Source: Ignavibacteria bacterium UBA2373 (GTDB lineage Bacteria; Bacteroidota; Ignavibacteria; Kapaibacteriales; UBA961). From it: DNA of 47,691 nt. Numbering within the stretch: position 1 is the first letter of the stretch; every line of letters begins with the position of its first letter. The position numbers and the translations under genes are program-made. The stretch is taken from the NCBI GenBank assembly GCA_002344005.1, contig DDTD01000049.1, positions 1 through 47,691 on the forward strand, read 5' to 3'. The notes under the pieces are model-generated. The model did no database searches. It was given only the letters and a program-made list of their open reading frames with translations, and was not told where the DNA came from. Below are positions 9,411-18,793 of the stretch, one piece after another.

Positions 9411-10871
9411 ATGGATACATATACTCAAAAAAACTTGCATACAGTGGACGATGATACATTTATGATCCAGAAAATCAATGAAGATCAAGCAAGGAAATTT
9501 GCTCGTAATCGTTGGTTTATACTTGGTGCCATTGCAGCTATATGTGTCTTTGCAATCACTGATATCATTGGCGGAGTTTATTCTGTAAGTGAAGTTCTTG
9601 TTCATCGTGGACTGGGAATGATCACCCCTTTGTTCGTTGCATATTATTTTACATTCAAAACCGATATATGGGTGAAGTATTGGCAGTTTATTTCACTTGG
9701 AGTTGTTACCTTTTGTGCGATTAATGATGCCATACTTTTGAGTACAGATATGATAGCGCGCGGTACCGATTTCTATATCAGTGGTTTGTATTATTGGACT
9801 CTTGCATCAATGCTTTTAGGTAGAATCCCTATAAAGGTCTTAGCATCATTTTTACTCTCATTAGTTGTCATTTATGATATACATTTTATCTCAAGCGGGA
9901 TAATTAGTATATATCCCGGTATGCTCACATTATTGATAAAAATGAATATTAATATCATAGTATTTATGCTCATTAGTCTTATGATAATGTACTATCTACA
10001 GAAAAATGTTCTTGAGAATTATTTAATACAAAGGGAAATAGAAACAGAAAATACAATTATTGAAAATCAGAATAGGGAAATTTTACGTCAGCAAGCTATA
10101 CTCACAGAGCAATCAGTGGAAATTGAGACAACAAACACACGATTACATGAAGCAATACACAAGTTGGAGATGACACTTCAAGAGAAAAATGAATTTATGG
10201 GTGTCGTCGCACATGACTTAAAGAACCCACTCGGTACTATACTTATGCTTTCGAAATATATTCACAAAGATGATACGATATCTGAATCTACAAGAGATGC
10301 GGTAAATGACATTGTCATTACTGCTAATGGTATGTTTGAGCTTATTAAGGCATTGCTTGAGTTTAATATATATGATTCCGGCTCTTTTGTGATGAAGACA
10401 AAAGTCATAAATTTTTCTGAGAATATTCATCATGTTATCAAACGATATACGCTTCATGCTCAAAAGAAAAATATGACAATACATACGTCGCTTGATGATT
10501 CTCTGCGTATAATGGGAGATGCGATTATATTGCAGGGAATTGTCGATAATCTTGTCTCTAATGCGTTGAAATATTCTCATCTTGGTGCGGAAATTATAGT
10601 TACATTGCAGCGCAGCCAAGACAAGTGTCGTTTTGAAGTAATAGATCAAGGTCCGGGTATATCACCGGAGGAGATGAAAAAATTATTTAAAAAGTTTCAA
10701 AAATTATCTGCACGACCAACAGGTGATGAACATTCATCGGGATTAGGTCTGGCAAGTACAAAAAAATTTGTTGAACTACATAATGGTACTATTTGGTGCG
10801 AAAGTGTTATCGGTCGGGGGAGCACATTTATTGTAGAAATTCCATTAGCTGATACAAGTTCCGTCGAGTAA
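9411..10871 (+). CDS. Membrane sensor histidine kinase (orphan)
   Basis: 486 residues. The N-terminal 210 residues contain about six membrane segments and no sizeable extracytoplasmic loop, so the sensor is a multi-TM module. A coiled coil (about 205-260) leads to the dimerisation/phosphoacceptor helix with HDLKNP (His268). The ATPase domain shows the N box NLVSNALKYS, the G1 box DQGPGIS and the G2 box GLGLAST. This is a HisKA/HATPase_c kinase. No response regulator is adjacent, so the partner is encoded elsewhere. The signal is unknown. The ATG at 9411 follows GAGAGTG, a plausible ribosome-binding site. Confidence 0.92.
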   Translation: MDTYTQKNLHTVDDDTFMIQKINEDQARKFARNRWFILGAIAAICVFAITDIIGGVYSVSEVLVHRGLGMITPLFVAYYFTFKTDIWVKYWQFISLGVVTFCAINDAILLSTDMIARGTDFYISGLYYWTLASMLLGRIPIKVLASFLLSLVVIYDIHFISSGIISIYPGMLTLLIKMNINIIVFMLISLMIMYYLQKNVLENYLIQREIETENTIIENQNREILRQQAILTEQSVEIETTNTRLHEAIHKLEMTLQEKNEFMGVVAHDLKNPLGTILMLSKYIHKDDTISESTRDAVNDIVITANGMFELIKALLEFNIYDSGSFVMKTKVINFSENIHHVIKRYTLHAQKKNMTIHTSLDDSLRIMGDAIILQGIVDNLVSNALKYSHLGAEIIVTLQRSQDKCRFEVIDQGPGISPEEMKKLFKKFQKLSARPTGDEHSSGLGLASTKKFVELHNGTIWCESVIGRGSTFIVEIPLADTSSVE

Positions 10872-10904
10872 ATACATCAAGAAATAGGGAATAGATTGAT
10901 GTAT
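10872..10904 (+). repeat. Inverted repeat just after the histidine kinase stop
   Basis: A perfect 9-base inverted repeat: ATACATCAA at 10872-10880 and TTGATGTAT at 10896-10904, with a 15-base loop. It begins at the last base of the kinase stop codon. It is followed by A rather than T residues on the plus strand, so it is not a classical intrinsic terminator; it may stabilise the mRNA end or be a protein-binding site. Confidence 0.5.
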
Positions 10905-11089
10905 AAAAAAGTATATCTCTCATTTTTAATACCGATTTCCCTTTATTGAAATAATATCATGTCAAAAATTTCTTACCGGTATCATCAGTTGTTTGTTTTT
11001 GTGAACACAATACTCTGATAGTAAAGCTAGAAGATCAAATTAATCACACTCAATGTAAGGTATGTTCTCTTACATTATTGTATGATATA

Positions 11090-12097
11090 TTACCGTAAAG
11101 CTAAAGTTAAGTCAATGATTTCTTGGGGTATTTGTGCGTGACTTGTTTTTGAATCATCGGATGCGTCTTCCAAAGAAATGATACTTGGTTTTTGTCCGGT
11201 ATAAAATGCGGAATAAAATCCACTTTCACAACGTGAAAAAGCATCTTTTACCATGGAAAAAGCAACCCAGCTTGCACGAAGAATATCAGTAACAGCAGCA
11301 GACCCGCCTCGTTGAAAATAACTCATATCAACAGTCCTGATTTCATGCTTTATATTTCTTTTTTTGAAAATTGCTTCAAGCTTAGCGGAAATGTCTGATA
11401 GAGATTCATTATAGCCCTCCGCAACAATAATGCGTGTGTCGCGGTCACGTTCATCAATCATTGTCGCAATTTTTTCATAATCAATAATTTCTCCGGGTAC
11501 AATAACTTGCTCAGCACCTGTTGCTATACCGGCATACATTGCTAAATATGCTGAATCTCTACCCATTGATTTAATCAAATACACACGTCTATGAGAACTT
11601 GCAGTGTCACGTATCCATTCCAACATTTCTAAACTTTTATCTAATGCACTATAAAAACCAATAGATGAACCATGATTATTGCAGACATCATTGTCAATAG
11701 ACCCCGGACATACTAATATCTTTGTACGTAAATTTTCAGATCTTAGAATTTTATTGATTGTATTAGCTGCTTTCACACTTCCATTACCGCCGCAAACAAA
11801 AAGATAATCGAAACGATTGTCATGTAAGTTCTGCGCTACAGTTTCTTGTAAACTGTAATTGGTAGCAAGTTCAGGAACGCGGATTGTTCCAAGAATAGTG
11901 CCTCCTGCCGAGGCGATACCTGCAACATCTAATTTTTGAAGCGTTCTATATTTATTATAAATAAGTCCATGCCATCCATCAAGTGCTCCCCAAACCGATG
12001 TCTCGGGTTTTTCATTTAAACTGCATCGCACAACGGCACGAACAAAAGCATTCATACCGGAGCAATCGCCCCCACCTGTTAAAATTGCAAATTTCAT
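11090..12097 (-). CDS. 6-phosphofructokinase family protein (divergent)
   Basis: 335 residues, the normal size of bacterial PfkA, which phosphorylates fructose 6-phosphate in glycolysis. Conserved elements are the N-terminal GGGDCSGMN loop, GGTILGTIR (Arg73), PGSIDND with the catalytic aspartate (Asp135, equivalent to E. coli Asp127), the MGR sugar-phosphate motif and QRGGS. The Mg-ATP motif GGDGS is changed to GGNGS (Asn105). Gly at the next position argues for ATP over pyrophosphate as donor. The ADP effector site cannot be judged by eye. It is the last gene of a minus-strand run, 30 bases after the rhodanese gene. It may be a true PFK of a divergent clade or a paralogue with altered activity. 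Confidence 0.85.
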   Translation of the reverse strand: MKFAILTGGGDCSGMNAFVRAVVRCSLNEKPETSVWGALDGWHGLIYNKYRTLQKLDVAGIASAGGTILGTIRVPELATNYSLQETVAQNLHDNRFDYLFVCGGNGSVKAANTINKILRSENLRTKILVCPGSIDNDVCNNHGSSIGFYSALDKSLEMLEWIRDTASSHRRVYLIKSMGRDSAYLAMYAGIATGAEQVIVPGEIIDYEKIATMIDERDRDTRIIVAEGYNESLSDISAKLEAIFKKRNIKHEIRTVDMSYFQRGGSAAVTDILRASWVAFSMVKDAFSRCESGFYSAFYTGQKPSIISLEDASDDSKTSHAQIPQEIIDLTLALR

Positions 12098-12127
12098 AGT
12101 TTTATTGTTTCATTATTATCTCGAAAA

Positions 12128-12427
12128 TTATGACCATTTCAACATTCCACCAACAAGATTCACTGTATGAGTAAATCCTTGTTGTTCTAAAAACATACAT
12201 GCTTGTCCACTGCGATTACCGCTTCTGCAATAAATAATAAGTTCTTTATCTTTAAACTCTGCTAACTCATCAATACGATGAGGAAGTTCACCCAAGGGAA
12301 TAAAGAGTGTGTCGCCGTCTATTTTTTGAACTTCGCGTTCCTCCGGCTGGCGCACATCTAAAATAACAAGTGAAGGATCATTCATTGCAATACGTTCACG
12401 TAATTCAGAAGAGCTAATTGATTTCAT
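12128..12427 (-). CDS. Single-domain rhodanese-like protein
   Basis: 99 residues, one rhodanese domain of the GlpE/PspE size class. The active-site loop is CRSGNRS with the sulfur-accepting cysteine, preceded by DKELIIYC. LDVRQPEE is the usual N-terminal signature. Family role: sulfurtransferase moving a persulfide sulfur to thiol or cyanide acceptors; the physiological acceptor here is unknown. No signal peptide, so cytoplasmic. It sits between the double-OmpA gene (16-base gap) and the phosphofructokinase gene (30-base gap), probably in one transcript without an obvious functional link. Confidence 0.9.
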   Translation of the reverse strand: MKSISSSELRERIAMNDPSLVILDVRQPEEREVQKIDGDTLFIPLGELPHRIDELAEFKDKELIIYCRSGNRSGQACMFLEQQGFTHTVNLVGGMLKWS

Positions 12428-12443
12428 TGTTCTTTCCGTTATA

Positions 12444-14447
12444 TTATTTTGAAATGGGTGTTTCGACGATAACTGTTACTGTTCGATTGTAAAAACGTCC
12501 TTCGGGAACAGAATTATCGAATACTTCCTTTTCACCTTCACCGATGGCAGTTCCTTTACCGAGGGCTTTTACTGTATTTTGTGCCCTTTGAAGAGATAAT
12601 TCTTTATTGTGCTGATCATCACCTATTTTATCTGTAAAGCCGGTGACAGTTACTGTTGCTTTTGGAGCAATTCTTGGTTTTATGTAGTCTAATATACGTT
12701 TGTTAGCCACTCCGATTTCGGCACGATCAAAATCGAAAAGAATAAGACTATAGCGGTCAATTTCCTTATCTGATTTCTTTTCTGCACGTTTCTTCTGTAC
12801 CGTGATTTGCTCGAATGGAATAGATAGAAGAGGAGTTATTGCCTTTTCTTTGTCTGAATTTTCAGCATTTATAGTATAGTATAAGGGTTGGGAAAGAGAA
12901 GGAATAGAATTCTTATCATTAAGAATAGCCCAATCCAACAATTGAGGAGGAGTTTGTGTACCGGAAAATTGCTTGTACTCTTTGTTCTGTTGGCTTACAA
13001 TGACTTTCCAATCGCGTATATCTGCTTTTGTATTTACTGTTGGATAAAATCGGATAATTGGTGGATTTGATGTACGTATAGTATCATTGAGAATAACCGG
13101 TTCTATAATTTTCCATGTATCAGAACTTAATTCGACACGACGATTTTCTGCAATGCCGTCATCGGTATCATTATTTGAAGGTTTTTCCGGCAAATTACGA
13201 TATCTTACGATTAGGCGCTTTTCTTCAATATTCCATGTTTTTAAAAAATACTCTTTCACAGCATTAGCCCTTTGTTCAGATAATTCTGTGTTGTTTTTTT
13301 CTTTGGATTCATTGCTGTTGCAACCTGTAATCGTCAGTTTGGCAGTGGGGTTCTCTCGCAAACGTTGCCCAATAATATTCATAATATGGTAATAAGTTTG
13401 CAACGTTGATTCATTATGTAACGTTATCATTGAAAAACTATTTGTAGCTTCTGCGGATAATTTGTTGTATTTCGGGGAAATTTCTGAAGAATTATTATCA
13501 AAAAATATATAATTGAGAAGAGGTCGAATTTGTGCCGAAAGAAATTCTTCTACCACAATCTTTGCAACAGGAAATTCCTTACCATTTTCATCTAATCCGA
13601 CAGCACGAATTTGTGCTTCTATTGGCTCTTTTTGAGGAGTAACAGGAGTTTGAGCAATAATGGGTTTTGCCGGTTCTTCAGGCTTTTTTTCAGGTATTGG
13701 ATCCGGTTTGGGAATAGGTGTCGGTTTCGGGCTATATTTTAAGGCAACTCCAAAACGAATTGTAGAAACTTTCCAGTCCAAAGTATTATTCAAATTTGTA
13801 ATACCGTGTTGATATTGTACTTCCGGTGTGAGGAATAATGTCCTTTTTGCATTCATCGGAAATTCATATGCTACACCAATCATTGGTGCAATCATAACAA
13901 CGGCATTTTCTTGTATATCACCTGATGTTGCATTACGTTCACGAGTATTTTCAGGAATAAATGTACCATTAGGGGAAGAAATAACTTCTTTTTGGGAATA
14001 TTTTTGATTAAGTAAATAATTAAGATCAAAACCCGCATGTACTTTGAGACCCTTTGTAATATCATACATTAAAGAAGGTTGTAAGGAAATAGCCGGAATT
14101 ATGGCATCAAGTTTATGGGTAAATGGTGTGCTTCCATTTGCTGTAATTATATTATCTGTACTTTCCAATAGTCCCGAATAATCAGCGTAACTCATACGGA
14201 AAGAAAAATCAAAATCGCTAAAGAAGGGAAACTCTATGAGAAAACCACCGCCTATTGTGCTTCCTGTGCCTTCTGTGTAATTTTTACAACAATTGGGAAC
14301 GCCGGGTAATTCTTTAAAGTTTGCATTGTGCATATTGAGCAATCCATGTCCAAAAATGCCATAACGTATGGTTGATTCCTGGGCATTTAGCGAGGAAATT
14401 GTAATACAGAACAATCCAATGATGATAGAAATATGTTTTCTTTTCAT
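12444..14447 (-). CDS. Outer-membrane protein with barrel and two OmpA-like domains
   Basis: 668 residues from ATG 14447, chosen because it starts a clear signal peptide (MKRKHISIIIGLFC, cleavage near LNAQ). Residues about 20-230 look like an OmpA/porin-type beta-barrel. A Pro-rich linker (about 235-270, with PKPTPIPKPDPIPEKKP) follows. The first OmpA-like domain (about 305-445) shows IFFDNNSSEISP, SEQRANAVKEYF and ENRRVEL; the second (about 560-665) shows LILFDFDRAEIG and LSLQRAQNTVKAL. OmpA domains bind peptidoglycan, so the protein probably ties the outer membrane to the wall at two points. Two copies in one chain are less common than one. Confidence 0.85.
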   Translation of the reverse strand: MKRKHISIIIGLFCITISSLNAQESTIRYGIFGHGLLNMHNANFKELPGVPNCCKNYTEGTGSTIGGGFLIEFPFFSDFDFSFRMSYADYSGLLESTDNIITANGSTPFTHKLDAIIPAISLQPSLMYDITKGLKVHAGFDLNYLLNQKYSQKEVISSPNGTFIPENTRERNATSGDIQENAVVMIAPMIGVAYEFPMNAKRTLFLTPEVQYQHGITNLNNTLDWKVSTIRFGVALKYSPKPTPIPKPDPIPEKKPEEPAKPIIAQTPVTPQKEPIEAQIRAVGLDENGKEFPVAKIVVEEFLSAQIRPLLNYIFFDNNSSEISPKYNKLSAEATNSFSMITLHNESTLQTYYHIMNIIGQRLRENPTAKLTITGCNSNESKEKNNTELSEQRANAVKEYFLKTWNIEEKRLIVRYRNLPEKPSNNDTDDGIAENRRVELSSDTWKIIEPVILNDTIRTSNPPIIRFYPTVNTKADIRDWKVIVSQQNKEYKQFSGTQTPPQLLDWAILNDKNSIPSLSQPLYYTINAENSDKEKAITPLLSIPFEQITVQKKRAEKKSDKEIDRYSLILFDFDRAEIGVANKRILDYIKPRIAPKATVTVTGFTDKIGDDQHNKELSLQRAQNTVKALGKGTAIGEGEKEVFDNSVPEGRFYNRTVTVIVETPISK

Positions 14448-14563
14448 AGTTAAAACTTTCAAGTAATGTACCTTAATAACCACCAAAGAAGAGTTTTGGT
14501 TGCGTTGTGTTGGCAAAAAATCTCTGCGAATATAACAAGACAAGTGAGAAATCGAAGAGAGAA

Positions 14564-15706
14564 TCATACTTTGTGTATATTCTGAAAAACGATTTCTGCC
14601 CATACTTTCCAGTTGAGTCTCTGCTCGTATTCTTTTCTACTTGAAAGAGATAATGCACAATATCTCTGTTGATCTTCCCATATTTCGGCGATAAGCTTAG
14701 CATAATCAATGGCATCAGCGTCAGGTGGAAGTAAATGACCATTTTTCCCTTCACGAACGACTCCGGAAACTCCGCCAACATTGGTACTGATGGAAGGCAA
14801 TCCAAAGGCAGATGCTTCACAAAACACAATGCCATACGCTTCTGCTCTTGTCGGTAATAATAAGAATGAAGATGAGGTTAACAATTCATGGAGCGATGTT
14901 CGTTGATGCACATTGTTTTTATCCAAGAACGGGATAACTTTCATTGCGGGATGAATGCATTGAGACGGGGGAACACATCCACAAACAATTAATTCAGCCG
15001 GAATGTTCATTGATAACATAGTTTTGAGAGTTTCTAAAGCAATTGCTCCTCCTTTTCTTTTCCAATCCACACCCAAAAAAAGTAAACGACAAATTTCTGA
15101 TTTTTTTGTTCGTACTACTTTTTCAAAATCAGGAATGTCAGATTCTTCGATATTGGCACCAAAGGGAGCAATAAATATTTTTTGCGCATCAATATTCAGG
15201 TCTTGAATCGTAGATTTTGCTGCCCATTGAGTCGGATACGTAATTTTTCTGAATTTATGAAGTGCCATTACTTCAATTTCAACAAGTTCTTGAAGTGAGC
15301 ACTTCCATAAGTTTTGAAAACTTATATAATCCTGTGCTAATACATGGTTTATATCAGAAAGACCTAAAATTGGGATATCTGTATCTAACAAAGAAGTTTC
15401 TGCTGAGCCGGCAGGTGCATAAAGCCAATCAAAAGAATTTTTAAATAATTTTTTTGAAAAAAAACTTGAAAATTTTTTTGCTAATCGTTTTGTATGGTAA
15501 TGACTTGTCCCTTTACCTGTAATAATCCTGCTTATTTTATTTTTTAAGGACTCATAAAGCCAAGGATTACCCGGATAGGGACCTAAATGGATTGTTTCAG
15601 CTCCATATTGTTCTAAAGCGCGACATGAAAAATAAGTAGTTCCTGACCATATACGCGGATTAAGTGCATCTGCGGCAGATAATATTCCAATGCGGAGTTT
15701 TGACAT
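14564..15706 (-). CDS. GT4-family glycosyltransferase
   Basis: 380 residues, a full-length GT-B glycosyltransferase of group 1. The N-terminal domain begins MSKLRIGILSAAD. The C-terminal domain has RLLFLGVDWKRKGG, the usual start of the donor domain, and PTRAEAYGIVFCEASAFGLPSI, which holds the E-x7-E type donor-binding motif. The likely role is cytoplasmic-face glycan assembly, with substrate unknown. It is the first gene of the minus-strand run leading to the OmpA, rhodanese and phosphofructokinase genes, and it is separated from mscL by a strong terminator, so it needs its own promoter near 15706-15735. Confidence 0.88.
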   Translation of the reverse strand: MSKLRIGILSAADALNPRIWSGTTYFSCRALEQYGAETIHLGPYPGNPWLYESLKNKISRIITGKGTSHYHTKRLAKKFSSFFSKKLFKNSFDWLYAPAGSAETSLLDTDIPILGLSDINHVLAQDYISFQNLWKCSLQELVEIEVMALHKFRKITYPTQWAAKSTIQDLNIDAQKIFIAPFGANIEESDIPDFEKVVRTKKSEICRLLFLGVDWKRKGGAIALETLKTMLSMNIPAELIVCGCVPPSQCIHPAMKVIPFLDKNNVHQRTSLHELLTSSSFLLLPTRAEAYGIVFCEASAFGLPSISTNVGGVSGVVREGKNGHLLPPDADAIDYAKLIAEIWEDQQRYCALSLSSRKEYEQRLNWKVWAEIVFQNIHKV

Positions 15707-15730
15707 TGTAGTTAAATAATAATCCGGATA

Positions 15731-15765
15731 TAAAAAATCCTGTCTTTTTAATAAAGACAGGATTT
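15731..15765 (-). terminator. Rho-independent terminator of mscL
   Basis: A perfect 13-base-pair stem, 15735-15747 with 15753-15765, and a 5-base loop. On the minus strand it is followed by a T run (A run at 15732-15737 in plus). It starts 9 bases past the mscL stop codon. Confidence 0.92.
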
Positions 15766-15774
15766 CGTAAAAAA

Positions 15775-16182
15775 TTATTTTTTAAGTAAATCGCGAATTT
15801 CCATAAGTAACTTTTCTTCTGAGGTAGGTTCGGGTGGAGCAGCCGGAACTGCCGGACCTTCTTCTTGCTTACGCTTTAATGTGTTGATAGATTTTATCAT
15901 AAGAAAAATACAAAAAGCCAATATAAGAAAATCAAAGACATTTTGAATAAATGAACCATAACTGAGAACCACAGCAGGTGTATCTCCAACTTTATCTTTC
16001 AAGATAAATGCAAATTCCTTGAAATTAATTCCACCGAGCAACATTCCTAATGGGGGCATAAGTATATCATTAACCATTGAGTTAACAATTTTACCAAATG
16101 CACCGCCGATGATAACACCCACAGCTAAATCAACAACATTTCCTTTGGATGCAAATTCTTTAAATTCGGAAAAAAATCCCAT
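15775..16182 (-). CDS. mscL: Large-conductance mechanosensitive channel MscL
   Basis: 135 residues, the usual MscL length. The N-terminal amphipathic helix (MGFFSEFKEFASKGN) leads to TM1 with VVDLAVGVIIGGAFGKIV, the highly conserved glycine/alanine-rich pore helix. TM2 is near 75-98 (FDFLILAFCIFLMI). The C-terminal cytoplasmic bundle ends with SEEKLLMEIRDLL, another MscL hallmark. The channel opens under membrane tension and releases solutes on hypo-osmotic shock. AAGGTG lies upstream of the ATG as a Shine-Dalgarno sequence. It is 30 bases downstream of the DUF3078 gene and probably co-transcribed with it. Confidence 0.97.
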   Translation of the reverse strand: MGFFSEFKEFASKGNVVDLAVGVIIGGAFGKIVNSMVNDILMPPLGMLLGGINFKEFAFILKDKVGDTPAVVLSYGSFIQNVFDFLILAFCIFLMIKSINTLKRKQEEGPAVPAAPPEPTSEEKLLMEIRDLLKK

Positions 16183-16212
16183 AACGCACCTTTTAAATTA
16201 AGTAAAAAAATA

Positions 16213-17085
16213 TTAAAATTTATAACCAAACCCTATAGCTAATACACTTCTGAATTGTGTAGAAGGTCCGATTGTTCCATTATCACGTTGTATAGCAATT
16301 TTTTCATCATAGAGCAAATCCGTAGCAAAACTTGCGGTAATATAATCATTGACTTTCAGATTAAGTAATGTTTCCCAAGTAACAATAGCGGTTGTAATTG
16401 TTTGATACGGCGCAAAAACATTAAAACGGGTTTGAAAGGTAACGTTCTGTACAATTTCTTTTTTTAAAAATAGATTAAAATTCATACCCAAATCACTACG
16501 AACATTTTTACCTCTATCTACACCGAAAGCACCTTGTTGAGACAGGGTGTCATCCATAACAAGAACTAATCGGTTTGAAACAGGAGCAACCATCATTTCT
16601 AACCAATCCGAAGGACGATATGTCAAACCCGCGCTTAAAGTCACAAAACCGGGTGCAAGGAAATTTGAAATAAGTGTTTCCTTTCCGTCAGCAGCATATT
16701 TAAAACCCTTAGAGAACTGAGTACGAAAGTCTAAAAGACCGCTGTATGTTAAGTGTTCATTGGCTTTATACCCGTACTGTGAAATCACAATGATACGATC
16801 ATCACTTTTGCGAAATTCTTGTCCTTCTAACTTTGTGAGACCATAGCCAAGCTCCACAGAGTTATTCCATAGAGAGTGAGCATCTTTGAAATTGAGAAAA
16901 AAATTCGATAGTCCCGTAACAGAAACAGTGCTGTTACCCCCACCTGACCAATTTGATAAAGAAACTTGAGAGAAGTTGACACCCAGATTGCCGCCTTTTG
17001 TCCAATAAATTGTTGAATCTTGGGAGTGTGCAGAATGAATAAATGTTAGAATTGCTATGAGAGAAAAGAGGAAGATAAGCCGCAT
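16213..17085 (-). CDS. DUF3078 outer-membrane barrel protein
   Basis: 290 residues with signal peptide (MRLIFLFSLIAILTF, cleavage near AHSQ). The mature start WTKGGNLGVNFSQVSLSNW followed by GGGNSTVS is the DUF3078 signature, and the protein ends in FGYKF, a terminal aromatic residue as in beta-barrel outer-membrane proteins recognised by BamA. Alternating hydrophobic strands run throughout. DUF3078 is widespread in Bacteroidota and not functionally characterised. It precedes mscL on the same strand. Confidence 0.85.
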   Translation of the reverse strand: MRLIFLFSLIAILTFIHSAHSQDSTIYWTKGGNLGVNFSQVSLSNWSGGGNSTVSVTGLSNFFLNFKDAHSLWNNSVELGYGLTKLEGQEFRKSDDRIIVISQYGYKANEHLTYSGLLDFRTQFSKGFKYAADGKETLISNFLAPGFVTLSAGLTYRPSDWLEMMVAPVSNRLVLVMDDTLSQQGAFGVDRGKNVRSDLGMNFNLFLKKEIVQNVTFQTRFNVFAPYQTITTAIVTWETLLNLKVNDYITASFATDLLYDEKIAIQRDNGTIGPSTQFRSVLAIGFGYKF

Positions 17086-17245
17086 CGTTTGTTGACCCTT
17101 TGAAAAGTTGAAAAACTCTTACCGCAAAGATAAGAGAATTTTTCACTGTATCTTCCTGGTTAATGCTGTGAAAGTATGAAAAAATGACGATTGCTCAAGA
17201 TGTTATATATTATCAAAAAAACACTAACTTCATATCACACAAGTA

Positions 17246-18661
17246 TTAAAATAAAGCACATGCCCATCTGTATCGTGCTACTGCTTCATAGTACTCTGCA
17301 AGTGCATCCACTTCTTTCTCCGCTGCTTGTGCTGTGAAGCGTTCGCGAAAGTTCACGCGGAATATATCACTTTCGCCCCGATCAAATAAGTCCCTTTCCG
17401 CATTTTCAAGTCTTTCAGCAGCAATACGTTCATTACGAGCAACAAGAAATTGCTCATAATTTGCAAGCAGTTCCGAGGCGGCATCATCCACTTCGGCTTG
17501 TACTTCACGTTGGAGTAAAAACAGTTTAATATCAGTCACTTGTTGTTTGATTTCAGCTTCTGCTAATTGTCCCGTTGCATCACGGAATAATAAGGGCATC
17601 GAAAAATCTACGCCTACTTTGTAATCAAAACGATTGACACCATCATTGAGTTGATCCGAAAATGGAGCAAATTTGAGATTAATATCCGGTTTCCATTGCT
17701 CATTGGCAAAGTCTCTTGATACATCTGCAATGCGTTTTTCTGCTCTATTTAATGAAATTTCAGGCCGCCGTCGTATGCTTTCACTTCTATCTGTCTGATA
17801 TTGATTTAAAGTGAGCAATGAAATCGGAGGAAAGTCCTTTGGTATCACATTATTGGGTATATCTGTCGGTGTACCGTCTTTTGTCCATAAAAATAATTGA
17901 AACGCAATAGTATTTTTTTCATAATTACGTCGCGCTTTAATCAGTGAGCCAAGCCGCCGCTGTATTTCTTGATAATTCTCTACAGAGTCAATACGAGGTC
18001 TTTCACCACGTTGAATTTGTTCATTAATGCCTTCTGCTCTTTGTTGAGCCAAAGTTAATAAACGATTATTAATGATAAATTTTTTGTATGATCCAACCCA
18101 TTGCCAATATTTTTCTGCTGATTTTCTAAACAATTCATTACGCACTTCTACACGCTGATTTTCTGCTATTGTCGGTTGTACTTCTGCTTTTAGTATTTGT
18201 GAACGATTTTTGTCAATCATAATATTGCGCCATAGAGGAATCGAAATTCCTACTGATGCTTCACCTGTGAGCGGAGTGGTGTAGTCTTGATCAAAAAAAC
18301 CAAGATTTCTTTTCCAACCGGCGAAGACTTTTTGTCCCCAGTAGAGCGGTACGACAATATCGGCTTGGGCAGTTTGCTGCTTAAATTTATCTGATTCACG
18401 TTTGGCGGTCACTTCTGCATCAAGGCGAGGATCGAGTGTGCCATATGCACGTTTTACTTGTGCTTGAGCATTGTCTATACCTAATTGAGCACCGGTCAAT
18501 TTGGGGTGAAACGCATTGATATTCGCATACGATTCTTCCAAAGACAGTGAGTCAGGTTGGGAAAATGTTAATACACTGTCTTTACGGAATGGAAATTGTT
18601 CTTGTTGTGCACTAAGAAAAAGTGTCTGAAAAACACACACAATAGCTATAAAATAACGCAT
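17246..18661 (-). CDS. TolC-family outer-membrane efflux protein
   Basis: 471 residues with a signal peptide (MRYFIAIVCVFQTLFLSA). It has the duplicated long helices of the TolC/OEP family, for example ANINAFHPKLTGAQLGIDNAQAQVKRAYG early and an equivalent second half near LNRAEKRIADVSRDFANEQWKPDINL. Members form trimeric channel-tunnels with inner-membrane pumps or type I secretion systems. No adjacent membrane-fusion protein or pump exists in the window, so the partner is unlinked. Likely monocistronic, with flanks of about 130-160 bases. Confidence 0.88.
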   Translation of the reverse strand: MRYFIAIVCVFQTLFLSAQQEQFPFRKDSVLTFSQPDSLSLEESYANINAFHPKLTGAQLGIDNAQAQVKRAYGTLDPRLDAEVTAKRESDKFKQQTAQADIVVPLYWGQKVFAGWKRNLGFFDQDYTTPLTGEASVGISIPLWRNIMIDKNRSQILKAEVQPTIAENQRVEVRNELFRKSAEKYWQWVGSYKKFIINNRLLTLAQQRAEGINEQIQRGERPRIDSVENYQEIQRRLGSLIKARRNYEKNTIAFQLFLWTKDGTPTDIPNNVIPKDFPPISLLTLNQYQTDRSESIRRRPEISLNRAEKRIADVSRDFANEQWKPDINLKFAPFSDQLNDGVNRFDYKVGVDFSMPLLFRDATGQLAEAEIKQQVTDIKLFLLQREVQAEVDDAASELLANYEQFLVARNERIAAERLENAERDLFDRGESDIFRVNFRERFTAQAAEKEVDALAEYYEAVARYRWACALF

Positions 18662-18793
18662 AAACCTCTCAGATAAAAGAAATACTGTCAGTGTATATTC
18701 TTATGATGTTGTTGTTAGTAATCCTCATCTATGTACGGTTGCGACTATGACATTTTTACTGTGCTAATATTGTGTTTCATAAAGAACATATCA

